Shown piece by piece: positions 9,145 to 18,495 of a stretch of DNA of 64,000 nt; position 1 is the first letter of the stretch; each line of letters begins with the position of its first letter. The stretch comes from JALHSW01 sp963720675. GTDB lineage: Bacteria > Actinomycetota > Acidimicrobiia > IMCC26256 > PALSA-555. Where the stretch lies: assembly GCA_963720675.1 (NCBI GenBank), contig CAVRGH010000010.1, forward strand, positions 434,001 to 498,000, read 5' to 3'. The translations under genes and the position numbers were made by a program. The notes below the pieces were generated by a model. That model saw only the letters and a program-made list of their open reading frames with translations. It did not search any database and was not told where the DNA came from.

Positions 9145-10077
9145 TCAGAAGATCTCGTCGTCGCCGCCACCACCGGGCGACTCGCGGCCGGCAGCGATCT
9201 TCTCGGCTCGCGTCAGGAGCGACTGCTGCCCGAGCCGCTCGGCCCACGCCGCGAACGCAGGGGTCGGGCCGGTCCACTGCCACGCATCCACCGGCCCGAC
9301 GTCACCGTCGGTGCGGAGCGTCGCGAGCGTGCGGAACAGCTCCGCATCCGCGCGCTGCTCGGCCAGCGTCGCCGCGAGCTTCGCCGCCCCCCGCACCTCG
9401 ACGTCCCAGTCGCCGACGAGATCCGGGATGTCCTCGAGGTGGCGGTACCGAGCGAGGACCGCCGACGCCGACTTCGCGCCCCAGCCCTTCAGTCCCGGGA
9501 ACCCATCCGCGCTGTCGCCCACCAGCGCGAGCCAGTCCGGGATCGACTCCGGTTCGACGCCGAACTTCTCGCGCACCCCGGCCTCGTCGAAGTAGTGCGA
9601 CTTGCGGCGATCCAGCTGCACGACGCCCGGGTCCTGGACGCACTGGGCGAGATCCTTGTCGGGCGTGCAGATCACCGCTCGGGCGACCCGCTCGTCGTCG
9701 CGCGCGACGCGGGCCGCCGACGCGAGCGCGTCATCGGCCTCGAGCTCGACCTCGGCCCACACCGTCAACCCCAGCGCCTCGAGCGCTTCCTCCAGCAACG
9801 GGAACTGGGCGAAGAGCACCGGGTCGATCCCCGAACCGTCCTTGTACCCGTCCCAGAGGTCGTTGCGGAACGACTCGATCACGTGGTCGGTCGCAACACC
9901 CACGTGGGTCGCGCCGTCGGCGAGCAGCTCCAGCATCGATCGGACGACGCCGCGAACGGCCCCGACGTCGACGCCGTCCGGGTCGAAGTGCTCGGGAGCG
10001 CCGTAGTAGTGGCGGAAGAGCTCGTAGGTCCCGTCGACGAGGTGGGTCTGGAGGCCGGACTGCACGGCGCCCATCAT
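9145..10077 (-). CDS. 5'-3' exonuclease / FLAP-type nuclease, stand-alone
   Basis: Homologue of the 5'-nuclease domain (PolA N-terminal, T5 FEN type), about 310 aa. Visible parts are the N-terminal HLVDGTYELFRHYY, the metal-site acidic cluster ELEADDALA, CTPDKDLAQ, VGDSADGFPGLKGWGAKSA (helix-hairpin-helix) and an Asp/Glu-rich tail. In the family two or three Mg ions held by these Asp residues cut 5' flaps or single strands. The start at 10077 or 10074 (tandem ATGATG) overlaps the TGA of the upstream gene, giving translational coupling. Not fused to a polymerase. Arg at the usual helical arch is not checked. Confidence 0.88.
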   Translation of the reverse strand: MMGAVQSGLQTHLVDGTYELFRHYYGAPEHFDPDGVDVGAVRGVVRSMLELLADGATHVGVATDHVIESFRNDLWDGYKDGSGIDPVLFAQFPLLEEALEALGLTVWAEVELEADDALASAARVARDDERVARAVICTPDKDLAQCVQDPGVVQLDRRKSHYFDEAGVREKFGVEPESIPDWLALVGDSADGFPGLKGWGAKSASAVLARYRHLEDIPDLVGDWDVEVRGAAKLAATLAEQRADAELFRTLATLRTDGDVGPVDAWQWTGPTPAFAAWAERLGQQSLLTRAEKIAAGRESPGGGGDDEIF

Positions 10078-10795
10078 GGCCGCTCGAGCTCGGCGACGAC
10101 GGCCCGGTGGTCGCTCACCGGCGCTTCGTCGGCGACCCACACCCGTTGGATGTCGAGCCCGTCGACCGCGATGTGGTCGAGGGTCACGCGGGGCGCGTCG
10201 GCCGGGAAGGTCGGACCGTGCTCGGCGCGGGTGAACCCCGCCGCCGCGAGGATCGGCCCGACCACCTCGGGCTCCAGGTTGAGGTCGCCGAGCAGGATGC
10301 GGGGCGCGGCACGCGCTCGCAGCGCGTCGAGCAGGGCGTGCAGCTGCTCGGGGGCGTCGTGCGGCCGGTCCCGATGGCGCTTCGGCCAGTGCTGGAGGTG
10401 CGTGACGCCCACCGAGACCTCGATCCCGCGCACGAGCAGGCGGGCGACGATCGCGACACGAGGCTCGCGGGTGGGGTCGCGGGGAGGTCGAGCACCCGGT
10501 GGTCGAGCACCCTCCCCCGCACGACCAACGAGTTCCCGTAGCCCCGGAGCCGGCTACGGCGGACGGCCGGTCCGCTCACGTGGCGGCCGCGGACCCGACG
10601 AGCGACGATCGCACCCTGGTCGAGGTACCAGGTGCTGCGGCGGCCGCGTACGACCTCCTGGAGACCCAGGATGTCGGCATCGAGTGCGGCACACGCTCGC
10701 GCGAGCGCACCGAGTCGCACCCGGTCGTGCGCGTCGGTACCCCTCCGGATGTTGAACGTGGCGACCCGCAGCCCGCCGTGCATGGGCTCGCTCAC
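10074..10795 (-). CDS. endonuclease/exonuclease/phosphatase family protein (one frameshift)
   Basis: EEP-fold phosphodiesterase. Motifs in order: ATFNIRRG (Asn), GLQEV (metal Glu), GDLN (Asp/Asn) and SDHRAV (catalytic His). The frame changes near 10430-10470, between RRSR-LRGYGNSLVVRG and VSVGVTHLQHWPK; both halves align to one protein, so a single-base error is likely. The start at 10795 (or 10783) overlaps the stop of the SRPBCC gene, and its own stop overlaps the start of the 5'-3' exonuclease: a tight three-gene unit. Substrate (DNA, RNA, lipid or sugar phosphate) is not evident. About 235 aa when repaired. Confidence 0.8.
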
Positions 10796-11247
10796 CGTGG
10801 CCGATCGACGACGTGACGTCGGAACTGGTCGAGGCCCACGTCGATCACCCGATCGTGGGCCCAGGCCATGGCCGGGCGCGCCACGACGGCGAGCGGGCGC
10901 AGCACGGCGTCAACGAGTCGGAGCTCCCACGTGAGGCGCGCCACGCAACCGTCGGCATCCGGTTGCACGTGCAGCTCGGCCGGTCCGACGAGGTCGCCCG
11001 ACACCTGCGTGACCACCCGCTCGTGGGACGCGACGTCGAGGATCTCGACCGCGAAGCGGAGTGCGTACGGCAGCGGAGCCTGCACGACGCAGTGCGCGAC
11101 CGCGCCCGGCTCCAAGCTGGCGCCGTCGAGGTTCCGGAGCCAGGGCCACCACGTCACGTAATCGTCGGTCCGGGCCAGCTGGGCCCACAGGTCGGCCGCT
11201 GACACCGGCATCGGAAAGCTCCGGTCGTACCGGAACGGTGCCGGCAT
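10792..11247 (-). CDS. SRPBCC (START-like) family protein
   Basis: 151 aa from the second ATG (11247; an upstream ATG at 11265 is in frame). Pattern of the polyketide-cyclase/START helix-grip fold: FRYDRSFPMPVSAADLWAQL at the start, YVTWWPWL, a series of strands, and a long C-terminal helix (RPAMAWAHDRVIDVGLDQFRRHV). Members bind small lipids or aromatic ligands in a central cavity. The stop overlaps the start of the EEP gene by four bases. No catalytic residues are assigned and the ligand is unknown. Confidence 0.75.
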   Translation of the reverse strand: MPAPFRYDRSFPMPVSAADLWAQLARTDDYVTWWPWLRNLDGASLEPGAVAHCVVQAPLPYALRFAVEILDVASHERVVTQVSGDLVGPAELHVQPDADGCVARLTWELRLVDAVLRPLAVVARPAMAWAHDRVIDVGLDQFRRHVVDRPR

Positions 11248-11295
11248 CGTTCCAGCCTCGCGCACCGCCGCGACGCAGCCGCCTCGCGCGAGCGA

Positions 11296-12254
11296 TCAGG
11301 CGCGGGCGGGCGTCAGACGGGCGAGAGGGCTGGGCTCCTGGCCCTCGGTCACAGCCTGCTCGGCCGGACCGTCACGGACCGTCAGCCCCAACGAGAACCA
11401 CACCGCCGCCGACCAGACCAGCGTCGCACCGGCGATGTGGAAGCCGACGAGCAGCTCGGGGATGTTGTTCAGGTACTGGACGTACCCCATGGCCGCCTGC
11501 AGCACCAGCACCACGAGCAGGATCGCCCAGGCGCCGCTGGGTCGACTCTGGCGCACGGGTACGCCGGAGCAACCAGAAGGTCACCAGCACCGTGACGAGG
11601 AAGATGATCACGCTCGTCCCGTGGATGCGCGCGACCGACGGGAGGTCGAAGTCGAACCGCTTCGCCTTCCGATCGCCGCCGTGTGGGCCGGTGGCGGTGA
11701 CCACCGTGCCCGTCGTGACCACCACGGCCGCGAGGACGAGGAGGGCCCGATCCGCCACGCGGACGCGGTGATCGACGATCGACCGACCGGGGCCGGCCGG
11801 TTCGCTCGCCCGCTGGTAGAGCACCAGCGCGTTCGTGAGCAGCACGAGCGACAGGAGGAAGTGCGCCATGACGAACGGCGGCTGGAGCTCGAACAGGACG
11901 GTGAGCCCGCCGAGCACGGCCTGCGCGAAGACTCCCGCGACGAGACCCAGGGAGAGCCAGATGAGGTCGCGTCGACGAGGGACGCGGAGGAGACGAACCG
12001 AGCACGCACACGATCACCGACGATCGGACACCAGACCCGTGAACATCCGGTTGAGGAACTCGATCATCGCGTGCACGTCGCTCGCCCCGTGTGGGGTGAG
12101 CCGGCCGGGCTCACAGTTGGGCCAGTCGGAGCACCCCAGACCGGAGCCGCTGAGCCGCACCGCACCGCCGGTCACGATGATGATCGCCAGTAGCAGCGAC
12201 CGCCGCCAGCGCGATGCGCCGGTAGGTGACGGGCCGGAGCCGGGGAAGCCGCAC
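11296..12254 (-). CDS. ctaA: heme A synthase, COX15/CtaA family (several frameshifts)
   Basis: Membrane enzyme that oxidises heme O to heme A for aa3-type cytochrome oxidase. The reconstructed protein has about eight membrane helices. Recognisable parts: GGAVRLSGSGLGCSDWPNC (first loop with the Cys pair), HAMIEFLNRMFTGLV (first heme-ligand region), PPFVMAHFLLS, ARIHGTSV and VGFHIAGATLVW (further His ligands), and AAMGYVQYLNNIPELL. The frame breaks near 12195, 12020, 11995 and 11560; all pieces lie in order, so the gene is probably intact in the organism. The preferred start is the GTG at 12254, 8 nt behind TACCAT. Divergent from the CapA-like gene with only 33 bp between the starts. Confidence 0.85.
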
Positions 12255-12262
12255 GGGGAAGG

Positions 12263-12268
12263 ATGGTA
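12263..12268 (-). promoter_or_regulatory. -10 box of ctaA
   Basis: TACCAT on the minus strand, 8 nt before the GTG at 12254. Only 5 bp separate it from the divergent TACCCT of the capA-like gene. Confidence 0.5.
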
Positions 12269-12273
12269 CGCCC

Positions 12274-12279
12274 TACCCT
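12274..12279 (+). promoter_or_regulatory. -10 box of the CapA-like gene
   Basis: TACCCT, 8 nt before the ATG at 12288; back to back with the ctaA -10 box. Confidence 0.5.
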
Positions 12280-12287
12280 GACGAAAC

Positions 12288-13509
12288 ATGGCTCCGGACG
12301 GCCCGACCCGACGGGAGCCGCGCCGGCGGCTCCACGAGCGTCGAGCCGAACGCACCGCACGACGGCGGGCAGAGCGGCGTCGGACCACCCGGCGACGGGT
12401 GGCGTTCGGCATCGTCGCGGCGGTGTTGCTCGCGACGAGTGGCGATCGCCGCCTACACCGTGACTCGACGCGGCGGTGGCGAGGTGCGCTCGGCCGGACC
12501 CGCACGTCGCGGCGACCACGGCACCAGCACGGCACCGACCACCACGACCACGCTGCGCGACCCGCGTCGCGGCAACGGGCAGCCGGTCACGTTCGCGTTC
12601 GGGGGCGACGTGCACTTCGAGGGCGCACTGCGCGCCAAGCTGGCTGCGGACCCGGCGACGGTGCTCGCGCCGATCGCCCCGACGCTCTCCGCCGCCGACC
12701 TGGCAATGGTGAACCTGGAGTCCGCGATCACCGAGGGCGGCACCGCCGAGATCAAGGAGTTCAACTTCCGGACGCCGGCGAACGCGCTCGACGCGCTCCG
12801 CGCCGCGGGCGTCGACGTCATCACCGAGGCGAACAACCACGGCATCGACTACGGGTCCCAGGGGCTCGCCGACTCGCTCGCGGCGCGCACGGCCAAGGTG
12901 TTCCCGGTGATCGGCATCGGTGCGAACGCCACCGAGGCGTACGCGCCGTATCTCGTCGAGGTGAAGGGCCAGCGGATCGCGATGTTCGGTGCCACCGACG
13001 TCATGGGCGAGGAGTTCGTCGGCTCCTGGACCGCGTCGGACACCCAGGCCGGGCTCGCCTCGACCAAGTACGACGCCGAGGCGCGCATGGTCGCCGCGAT
13101 CCAGGCGGCCCGCCCGAACGTCGACACGATCGTCGTGTACCTGCACTGGGGTGTGGAGCTCATGGATTGCCCGACGCCGCGTCAGCAGGCGCTGGCGCAG
13201 GTCCTCACGGACGCCGGCGCCGACATCGTCGTCGGTTCCCACGCCCACCACCTCCAGGGTGGCGGTCGCTTCAACACGTCGTTCGTCGACTACGGCCTCG
13301 GCAACTTCGTCTTCTACAACGAGCAGGGCGAGTACGGGCGCACGGGGGTCCTCACCGTCACCGCCACCGGCCGCGACATCGACGGGTACCAGTGGACCCC
13401 GGCGCGCATCCGCGGCGGCGTCGCGACGCCCTTCGCTCCGGGTGCAGAGGCGGACGCCGAGCTCGTGCACTGGAACGACCTCCGGGCGTGCTCGGGCCTC
13501 GCGCCCTGA
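12288..13509 (+). CDS. CapA family protein (metallophosphatase fold, one frameshift)
   Basis: Homologue of the poly-gamma-glutamate capsule protein CapA/PgsA domain. A very basic N-terminus (many Arg in residues 8-40) leads into a membrane helix (VAFGIVAAVLLAT then VAIAAYTV), followed by a Thr-rich linker and the extracytoplasmic domain with GGDVHFEG, VNLESAITEGG, EANNHGIDYG, YLHWGVE and VGSHAHHLQ, the metal-binding motifs of the family. The frame is broken near 12435 inside the membrane helix: removing one base gives a continuous hydrophobic stretch. No other capsule genes are nearby, so a role in poly-glutamate synthesis is unproven; cell-envelope polymer hydrolysis is equally possible. Confidence 0.82.
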
Positions 13510-13536
13510 TCGGCCGCAGCGCTCCCCTTCGCCCGC

Positions 13537-13553
13537 TGCCCCGTTGCGGGGCA
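13537..13553 (+). terminator. short hairpin after the CapA-like gene
   Basis: TGCCCCG, loop TTG, CGGGGCA (7-bp perfect stem) in the 68-bp gap before the hydrolase gene. No T-run follows, so this may be a weak terminator. Confidence 0.35.
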
Positions 13554-13565
13554 CTCGACGGGCGG

Positions 13566-13571
13566 TAGCGT
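13566..13571 (+). promoter_or_regulatory. -10 box of the alpha/beta hydrolase gene
   Basis: TAGCGT, 6 nt before the ATG at 13578; leaderless arrangement. Confidence 0.5.
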
Positions 13572-13577
13572 CACGGC

Positions 13578-14486
13578 ATGGCGGAATCGGGGCTGCACTA
13601 CGACGAGTTCGGGCTGTTCCACGAGAACGCCGAGGAGAACGGCCTGGCCTGGACCGGCCCTCCGACCGTCCGGCGCGAGTCGGTCGTCGTGCACGACGAC
13701 GGGCGCCGGCTGAGCGCGCTGCTCTGGGGCGACGCCGCGCCGCAGATCGTGCTGCTCCACGGGGGCGCGCAGAACGCGCACACGTGGGACACCGTGGCGC
13801 TCGCGCTCGGCCTCCCGCTGGCCGCGATCGATCTCCCGGGCCACGGCCACTCGGACCATCGAGACGACGGTCCGTTCAGCCCCCGCGAGAACGCCGTCGA
13901 CGTGGCAGTCGCGATCCGCGCGCTCGCACCCGACGCACGGATGGTCGTCGGCATGTCGCTCGGCGGCCTCACCACGATCGCGCTCAGTGCCCATGCCCCC
14001 GAGCTCGTGCGGAAGGTCGTGCTCGTCGACGTCACGCCCGGCGTCGACCGCGACAAGGCCGCGCCGATCGCGCAGTTCATCTCGGGACCGGAGAGCTTCG
14101 AGAGCTTCGGCGAGATCCTCGCCCGCACCATCGAGTTCAACCCCACCCGTTCGGAGTCCTCGCTCCGGCGCGGCGTCCTCCACAACGCGGTCGAGCGCGA
14201 CGACGGTCGGTGGGTGTGGCGCTACCAACACCCGGGGATGGCTGAGAACGCCGACATCCCGGCCGACTTCGCGACGCTGTGGGACGACGTCGGTCGCATC
14301 ACGGTCCCGACGCTGCTCGTCCGAGGGGCGGCCCAGGGCACGGTCGTCGACGACTCCGACGAGGCCGAGCTCCGGCGGCGCCTCCCGGACGCGCGGGTCG
14401 AGCTCGTCGAGGGTGCGGGCCACAGCATCCAGGGCGACAAGCCCGTCGAGCTCGCCGCGATCCTCACCGACTTCCTCGGCTCGTGA
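13578..14486 (+). CDS. alpha/beta hydrolase
   Basis: 302 aa, cytoplasmic. Oxyanion-hole segment LLHGGAQNAHTW (about residue 57), nucleophile elbow GMSLGG (Ser near 120), acid in the ARMVVG/LLVRG region, and catalytic His in GAGHSIQGDKP near the C-terminus. The N-terminal 40 residues form an extra cap (HYDEFGLFHENAEENG), seen in actinobacterial hydrolases of unknown substrate. The ATG at 13578 is 6 nt behind TAGCGT. The stop overlaps the start of the next gene (GTGA), so the two are probably co-translated. Confidence 0.9.
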   Translation: MAESGLHYDEFGLFHENAEENGLAWTGPPTVRRESVVVHDDGRRLSALLWGDAAPQIVLLHGGAQNAHTWDTVALALGLPLAAIDLPGHGHSDHRDDGPFSPRENAVDVAVAIRALAPDARMVVGMSLGGLTTIALSAHAPELVRKVVLVDVTPGVDRDKAAPIAQFISGPESFESFGEILARTIEFNPTRSESSLRRGVLHNAVERDDGRWVWRYQHPGMAENADIPADFATLWDDVGRITVPTLLVRGAAQGTVVDDSDEAELRRRLPDARVELVEGAGHSIQGDKPVELAAILTDFLGS

Positions 14487-15256
14487 CGCTCCCACCGTTG
14501 GAACACCTCGACCGCCTCGCGACGACGCGCCAGTCCTGGCACGCGGTCGCCGAGCACATCCTGGCCAGCCCGCGGTTGCGAACCGACGGACGGATCGGCC
14601 TCGTCCCGACCGAGGACGGGTTCGGCACCCCCGTGCTGCCGCCGGACACCGCGGCCCGCGTGGCCGGGGACACGCTCGTCCTGACCCGGAGCGAAACGTC
14701 CACGACGTTCCCCATCACCACCCTGCGCGCTGCCGGCGACGCGATCGGCATCGAGCCCGGCGCGCCCGCGGACGTGTACACCCCGACGACCCCCCTCGAG
14801 CTCGACGCACCGCTGCTGATCGACGCCGCCGACGCCGCCGCGCTGGCGGCGTTCTTCTGCCTCGGCGAGACCGCACTGCTCGAGCTCGCGGCGAGTGCGG
14901 GACCGGACGACGCACCCTCGACCACCACGCTCTGGCCCGAGCACTTCGACGTCGGGCTCGACGTCGGTGACGAGGCACGCGACGCACGCGGGACGTTCGG
15001 AGCCTCGCCGGGCGACGCCAAGCACGCCGAGCCGTACGCGTACGTCACCCACTGGGCCGAACTCGCCGAGGACCCGTTCTGGAACGACCCCGTGTTCGGC
15101 GGCGCGAGCTGCACCTACACCGAGCTGGCTGCGACGCCCGACGCCGATGCCGCGCTGCGCGACTTCTTCGCTCGCGGCCGCGACGCTTCTCAGCCGCGCG
15201 CCGCGGTGAGCACCGTCACCGACACCGCGGCTGCTTCGATCCCTGACCACGAGTAG
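14483..15256 (+). CDS. conserved-looking protein of unknown function
   Basis: 257 aa from a GTG overlapping the stop of the hydrolase. I do not recognise the family. The first 30 residues look like a helix with HAVAEHILA as in many actinobacterial proteins of the kind that starts with a DinB-like helix. The middle contains a strand-rich part (TLVLTRSETSTTFPI), then an acidic helix region, and W-P-E-H-F-D at about 155, followed by VGDEARDARGTFGASPGD and EPYAYVTHWAE. The last 20 residues overlap the convergent penicillin-acylase gene by 67 bp. The conserved WPEHFDVG-type motif suggests a structured conserved domain, not a random reading frame. Confidence 0.75.
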   Translation: MTLPPLEHLDRLATTRQSWHAVAEHILASPRLRTDGRIGLVPTEDGFGTPVLPPDTAARVAGDTLVLTRSETSTTFPITTLRAAGDAIGIEPGAPADVYTPTTPLELDAPLLIDAADAAALAAFFCLGETALLELAASAGPDDAPSTTTLWPEHFDVGLDVGDEARDARGTFGASPGDAKHAEPYAYVTHWAELAEDPFWNDPVFGGASCTYTELAATPDADAALRDFFARGRDASQPRAAVSTVTDTAAASIPDHE

Positions 15257-17446
15257 CGCATCGGGACGAGCTCCCCCACCGACCACGCGGGTTGCTGATC
15301 CGCGAAGTGCGGATCGGTCGGCTCGCCGGAGGTACCGAGCGGCACCACCCAGGCGCTGGCATCCCAGTCGGCGAGGTCGAACACGTATCGGGCGACCGAG
15401 GTGCTCGTGACGCCGAACCCGTAGCCGGCCGGGTGCGCAGCGCACATCACGGTGTCCCACTCCCCGCCCATCGCCACCGTGGGCGGATCGAGCCGGCCGT
15501 CCCACTCCGGGTGCAACGGCGCGAGCGGGTGACGCGGCGCAGCGCGGTGCAGTGCGCCCCACTCCCATGCATCGACGTCGTCGCCGAGCGCAGTCCGCAG
15601 GACCGCGACGGCATCGGTCAGTGCATCGGCGAGCGTCGACGCCCAGCCGTCCGGCACCAGCGCGGTGTCGTCCGCCGCGAGGAGCCCGGTCGAGAGCGCC
15701 CAGATGCGCAGCTCGAGCGGCTGGTACGTCCCCGGTGGCTCGTCCGCGAACGGGACCCGCAGCGCGGCGAGGTCGGGGTGATGCGCGACGAGGCGGCACG
15801 CGGCATCTCGGGTGACGACGTACACCGCGGCGGCGACCGACCCCGGATCGACGGATCGGTCCCAGCCCTCGAGCGCGGCGAGTGCTGCGCGCTCCCATTC
15901 GTCGCGCGGCGTGAGCTCGAGCAGGCGCGGCACCCACACGTCGGCCGCGAGCGATACCCGGTCGCGATGGATCGCGGCCATGTCATCGACCGTCGCGTCA
16001 TCCAGGTCCCGGAGCCGCTCGTGCAGCCGTCGGGCACGATCGGGCCGTGCGTAGTCGAGCCCCAGGAAGTGGGGAAAGTCGTCGCCGACGATCCGCTGGT
16101 TCGCGGTGACGACGAGACCCTCGTCGGGGTTGCGCAGTCGGGGGAGGTCCGCGTACGCCACGGAGCCGCGCCAGTCGTGAGTGCCACCCGCACCCGGCAC
16201 CGGGCCCCACGCGTTGGCTGCGTCGCGCACCGGGATCCGGCCCACGGTCCGGTACGCGATGTTCCCGTCCAAGTCGGCGCTGACGAAGCTGTTGACCGGG
16301 TCCACCCACGCCGCCATCACCGCGTCGAGCCCGTCGACGTCGGTCGCCCGCAGCATGGGCGCGAGCACCGAGAGGCCCGAGCTCGGCTCGACCAGTGCCG
16401 TCGATCGCAGCGCGAGCACTGCGCCCTGCGCAGGATCGCCGAACACCACGGGCCCGTGCTCGCTCTCGAAGCATTCGACCTCGACCGGCGCGCCGTCGCG
16501 CACCTGGAGCTGCTCGGTCCGGGTGCGCTCGACGGCGGCCGCGTCTTCCACGTACAGATCCTGGTAGTCACCGTTCGCGTTGGTGACGCACCAGGCCACC
16601 CGCTCGTTGTGACCGAAATGCGGGAAGCCGGGCACTCCGACGAACGAGAGGCCGATCGCGTCGAACTCGTCGCACGCGAGGTGACCCTGGGCGTACACCC
16701 CCGGAACCTCCAGGGCGCGGTGAGGGTCGCCCGCCACCAGCGGCAGCCCCGACGCCGTGCGCGATCCGTGCAGCGCCCAGGAGTTGCTCCCGGCGGCCGG
16801 CTCCGCGAGCGCGGCCATGCCGGCGACGACCCCGGCGAGTGCGGCCGGGTCGGCCGGGTGCTGCCTGATCGCCGACGGTGGCGGCACGATCAGCGGGATG
16901 TCCCGCGGGTCGGCGCCCTCGAGCCGCACGACCGCCTCGGGACCCAGGAGCCCGACCAGACGCCCGCGCCAGAGCTTCTTCTGCCAGTTGGCGAACACGA
17001 CGTGGCGCACGAGGAACACCGCGCTGCAGTCCGCCGCGCTCCACGACTCGGGCCGGACCTCTGCGAGCGCGAGATCCGTCGGCAGCGGGCGGTCGAGGGC
17101 GAGGTACGCGTTCACGCCCGCCGCGAATGCCTCGAGCACCGCACGGGCCTCCGGGTCGAGCGCGGCGACCTCGCGGGTCGCGGCGCGCCGCGAGCCCGCA
17201 CCGGCGGGCGAAGGCGTCGAACGTGACCGCGCTCGGGCCCGCGACCTCGGCCCAGCGCCCATGGGCGCGCCTCCGGTCGTACTCGAGCTGGCCGAGCCGG
17301 TCCTCCGCCTGGACGTAGCCCTGACCGAAGAACGCGTCGTGACTGCTCGTGGCGCGCACGTGCGGGATCCCCCACTCGTCCCGGACGACGGTGATCTCGC
17401 CGTCCACTCCCGCGACCGATCGGGTCGACGGAGCGTTCGAGGGCAT
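15190..17446 (-). CDS. penicillin acylase family protein (Ntn hydrolase, one frameshift)
   Basis: Amidase of the S45 family, which cleaves acyl-amide bonds (beta-lactams, acyl-homoserine lactones or similar). The precursor (about 750 aa) self-cleaves before the nucleophilic Ser: the G-SNSW site is visible in AAGSNSWALHG. Alpha-chain parts are EWGIPHVRA and YVQAEDRLGQLEY; beta-chain parts are GVPGFPHFGHNERVAW, NANGDYQDLY, ADLDGNIAYR, VTANQRI and GALHRAAP. One frame change near 17200 (between FDAFARRCGL and RRAATREVAAL) looks like an error. ATG at 17446 behind TAGCGT. No signal peptide is evident, unlike many periplasmic homologues, so quorum-signal or antibiotic hydrolysis in the cell is possible but unproven. 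Confidence 0.88.
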
Positions 17447-17452
17447 CCCCGA

Positions 17453-17458
17453 ACGCTA
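17453..17458 (-). promoter_or_regulatory. -10 box of the penicillin-acylase gene
   Basis: TAGCGT on the minus strand, 6 nt before the ATG at 17446. Confidence 0.5.
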
Positions 17459-17511
17459 CGCGGTGCGCGCGGCGACCGACCGGCCAATCCCGAGCGCGCG
17501 ACCATGGTGCC

Positions 17512-18495
17512 GTGCACGAGGACCACATCCGGTCGGCTCGGATCCGCCTCTGGCTGGCGGCGATCGGCGGGCTCACGGTGCTCTCGCTGAGCCTCGCGTG
17601 CCTCGTCTTCCCGATCGCGTGGGTCCTCGGCGCCGCATCCAACGTGCTCGGCACGGGGTACGGGTTCGGCTGGGGCCTCGTCGCCTGGGCGGCGGTGGTG
17701 AGCCTCGGGATCGCCGTCCCGGTCTCGGTCGTGCTCTTCGGATGGTCGCTGCTCCACGCCGAGCAGCAGGCGCTGACGTTCGTGCACGCCTGGCCCCGTC
17801 CGAACGGCTCCGCTCGCCGCCCCGCCCGCCTCGATCCCGCGTTGCTCGAGCGCGTCGAGCACCGTGTCGAGATCATCGCCATCGCCGCAGGCGTCACCGC
17901 GCCGCGTGTGGCCGCGATCGTCGACGACGCGCCGAACTGCATGACGGTCGGCCGCTCGCCCGAGCGCGCCTGGCTCGTCGTCACCACCGGCCTCGTGTCG
18001 TCACTCTCCGAGCGCGAGCTCGAGGCGGTCCTGGCCTACGAGCTCGGCCGGATCGCCGAGCTCGAGGTCTCCCTCGACACGGTCGTGTATGCGCTCACGA
18101 CGCGGTCGTTCGAGCTCTGGGTCGCCGCGTTCTCCGACGTCGACCACGTGGTGCTGCTCCTGCTGCCCCTCGCGCTGCTCGCAGTCCCGTTCCTCATCGC
18201 CTCGGTCGTGCTGCGCGGAGTCGCGCTGCGGAACCGCCGCGGCTCGCCGATGGCCTCGCCGTCCGGTACTGCCGCGACCCGGGCGCGCTCGCCCGGGCGC
18301 TCCGAACCGTGCTCGACGATCCGACCGAGGTGCGCCGCGGTGACGCCGCGAACGCGCACCTCTGGCTCGAGTACCCACACAGCCGCGCGTTCGCGCTGGT
18401 TCCTCCGGTCGCACCGGATCCTCCCGCGACGCATCCGGCGGTTGGAGCGTCTCGCCGGTCCGAGTGCGCCTCCGGCAGAGCGTTCAGGCGCGTAG
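17512..18495 (+). CDS. M48 (HtpX/Ste24)-like membrane protein lacking the zinc motif, frameshifted
   Basis: Looks like an M48 peptidase by layout: two N-terminal membrane helices (about 12-45 and 55-80), the APRVAAIVDDAPNCMTVGRSPE segment, TTGLVSSLSERELEAVLA, a hydrophobic pair further on, and the terminal RRIRRLERLAG motif. The HExxH metal site, however, reads YELGR (codons tac gag ctc ggc cgg at about 18039), and the downstream E-A-D ligand region reads LADGLAV. All zinc ligands are therefore replaced, so it should be catalytically dead, perhaps a scaffold or regulator. The frame shifts near 18240 and returns near 18415. GTG start at 17512. Its end overlaps the convergent redoxin gene by 12 bp. 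Confidence 0.75.
   Translation: MHEDHIRSARIRLWLAAIGGLTVLSLSLACLVFPIAWVLGAASNVLGTGYGFGWGLVAWAAVVSLGIAVPVSVVLFGWSLLHAEQQALTFVHAWPRPNGSARRPARLDPALLERVEHRVEIIAIAAGVTAPRVAAIVDDAPNCMTVGRSPERAWLVVTTGLVSSLSERELEAVLAYELGRIAELEVSLDTVVYALTTRSFELWVAAFSDVDHVVLLLLPLALLAVPFLIASVVLRGVALRNRRGSPMASPSGTAATRARSPGRSEPCSTIRPRCAAVTPRTRTSGSSTHTAARSRWFLRSHRILPRRIRRLERLAGPSAPPAERSGA

Noticed and set aside
10081..12009. The broken EEP and ctaA genes as true pseudogenes
   Set aside because: All motifs are kept in order and only single-base shifts are needed; the same pattern affects essential genes in the window.
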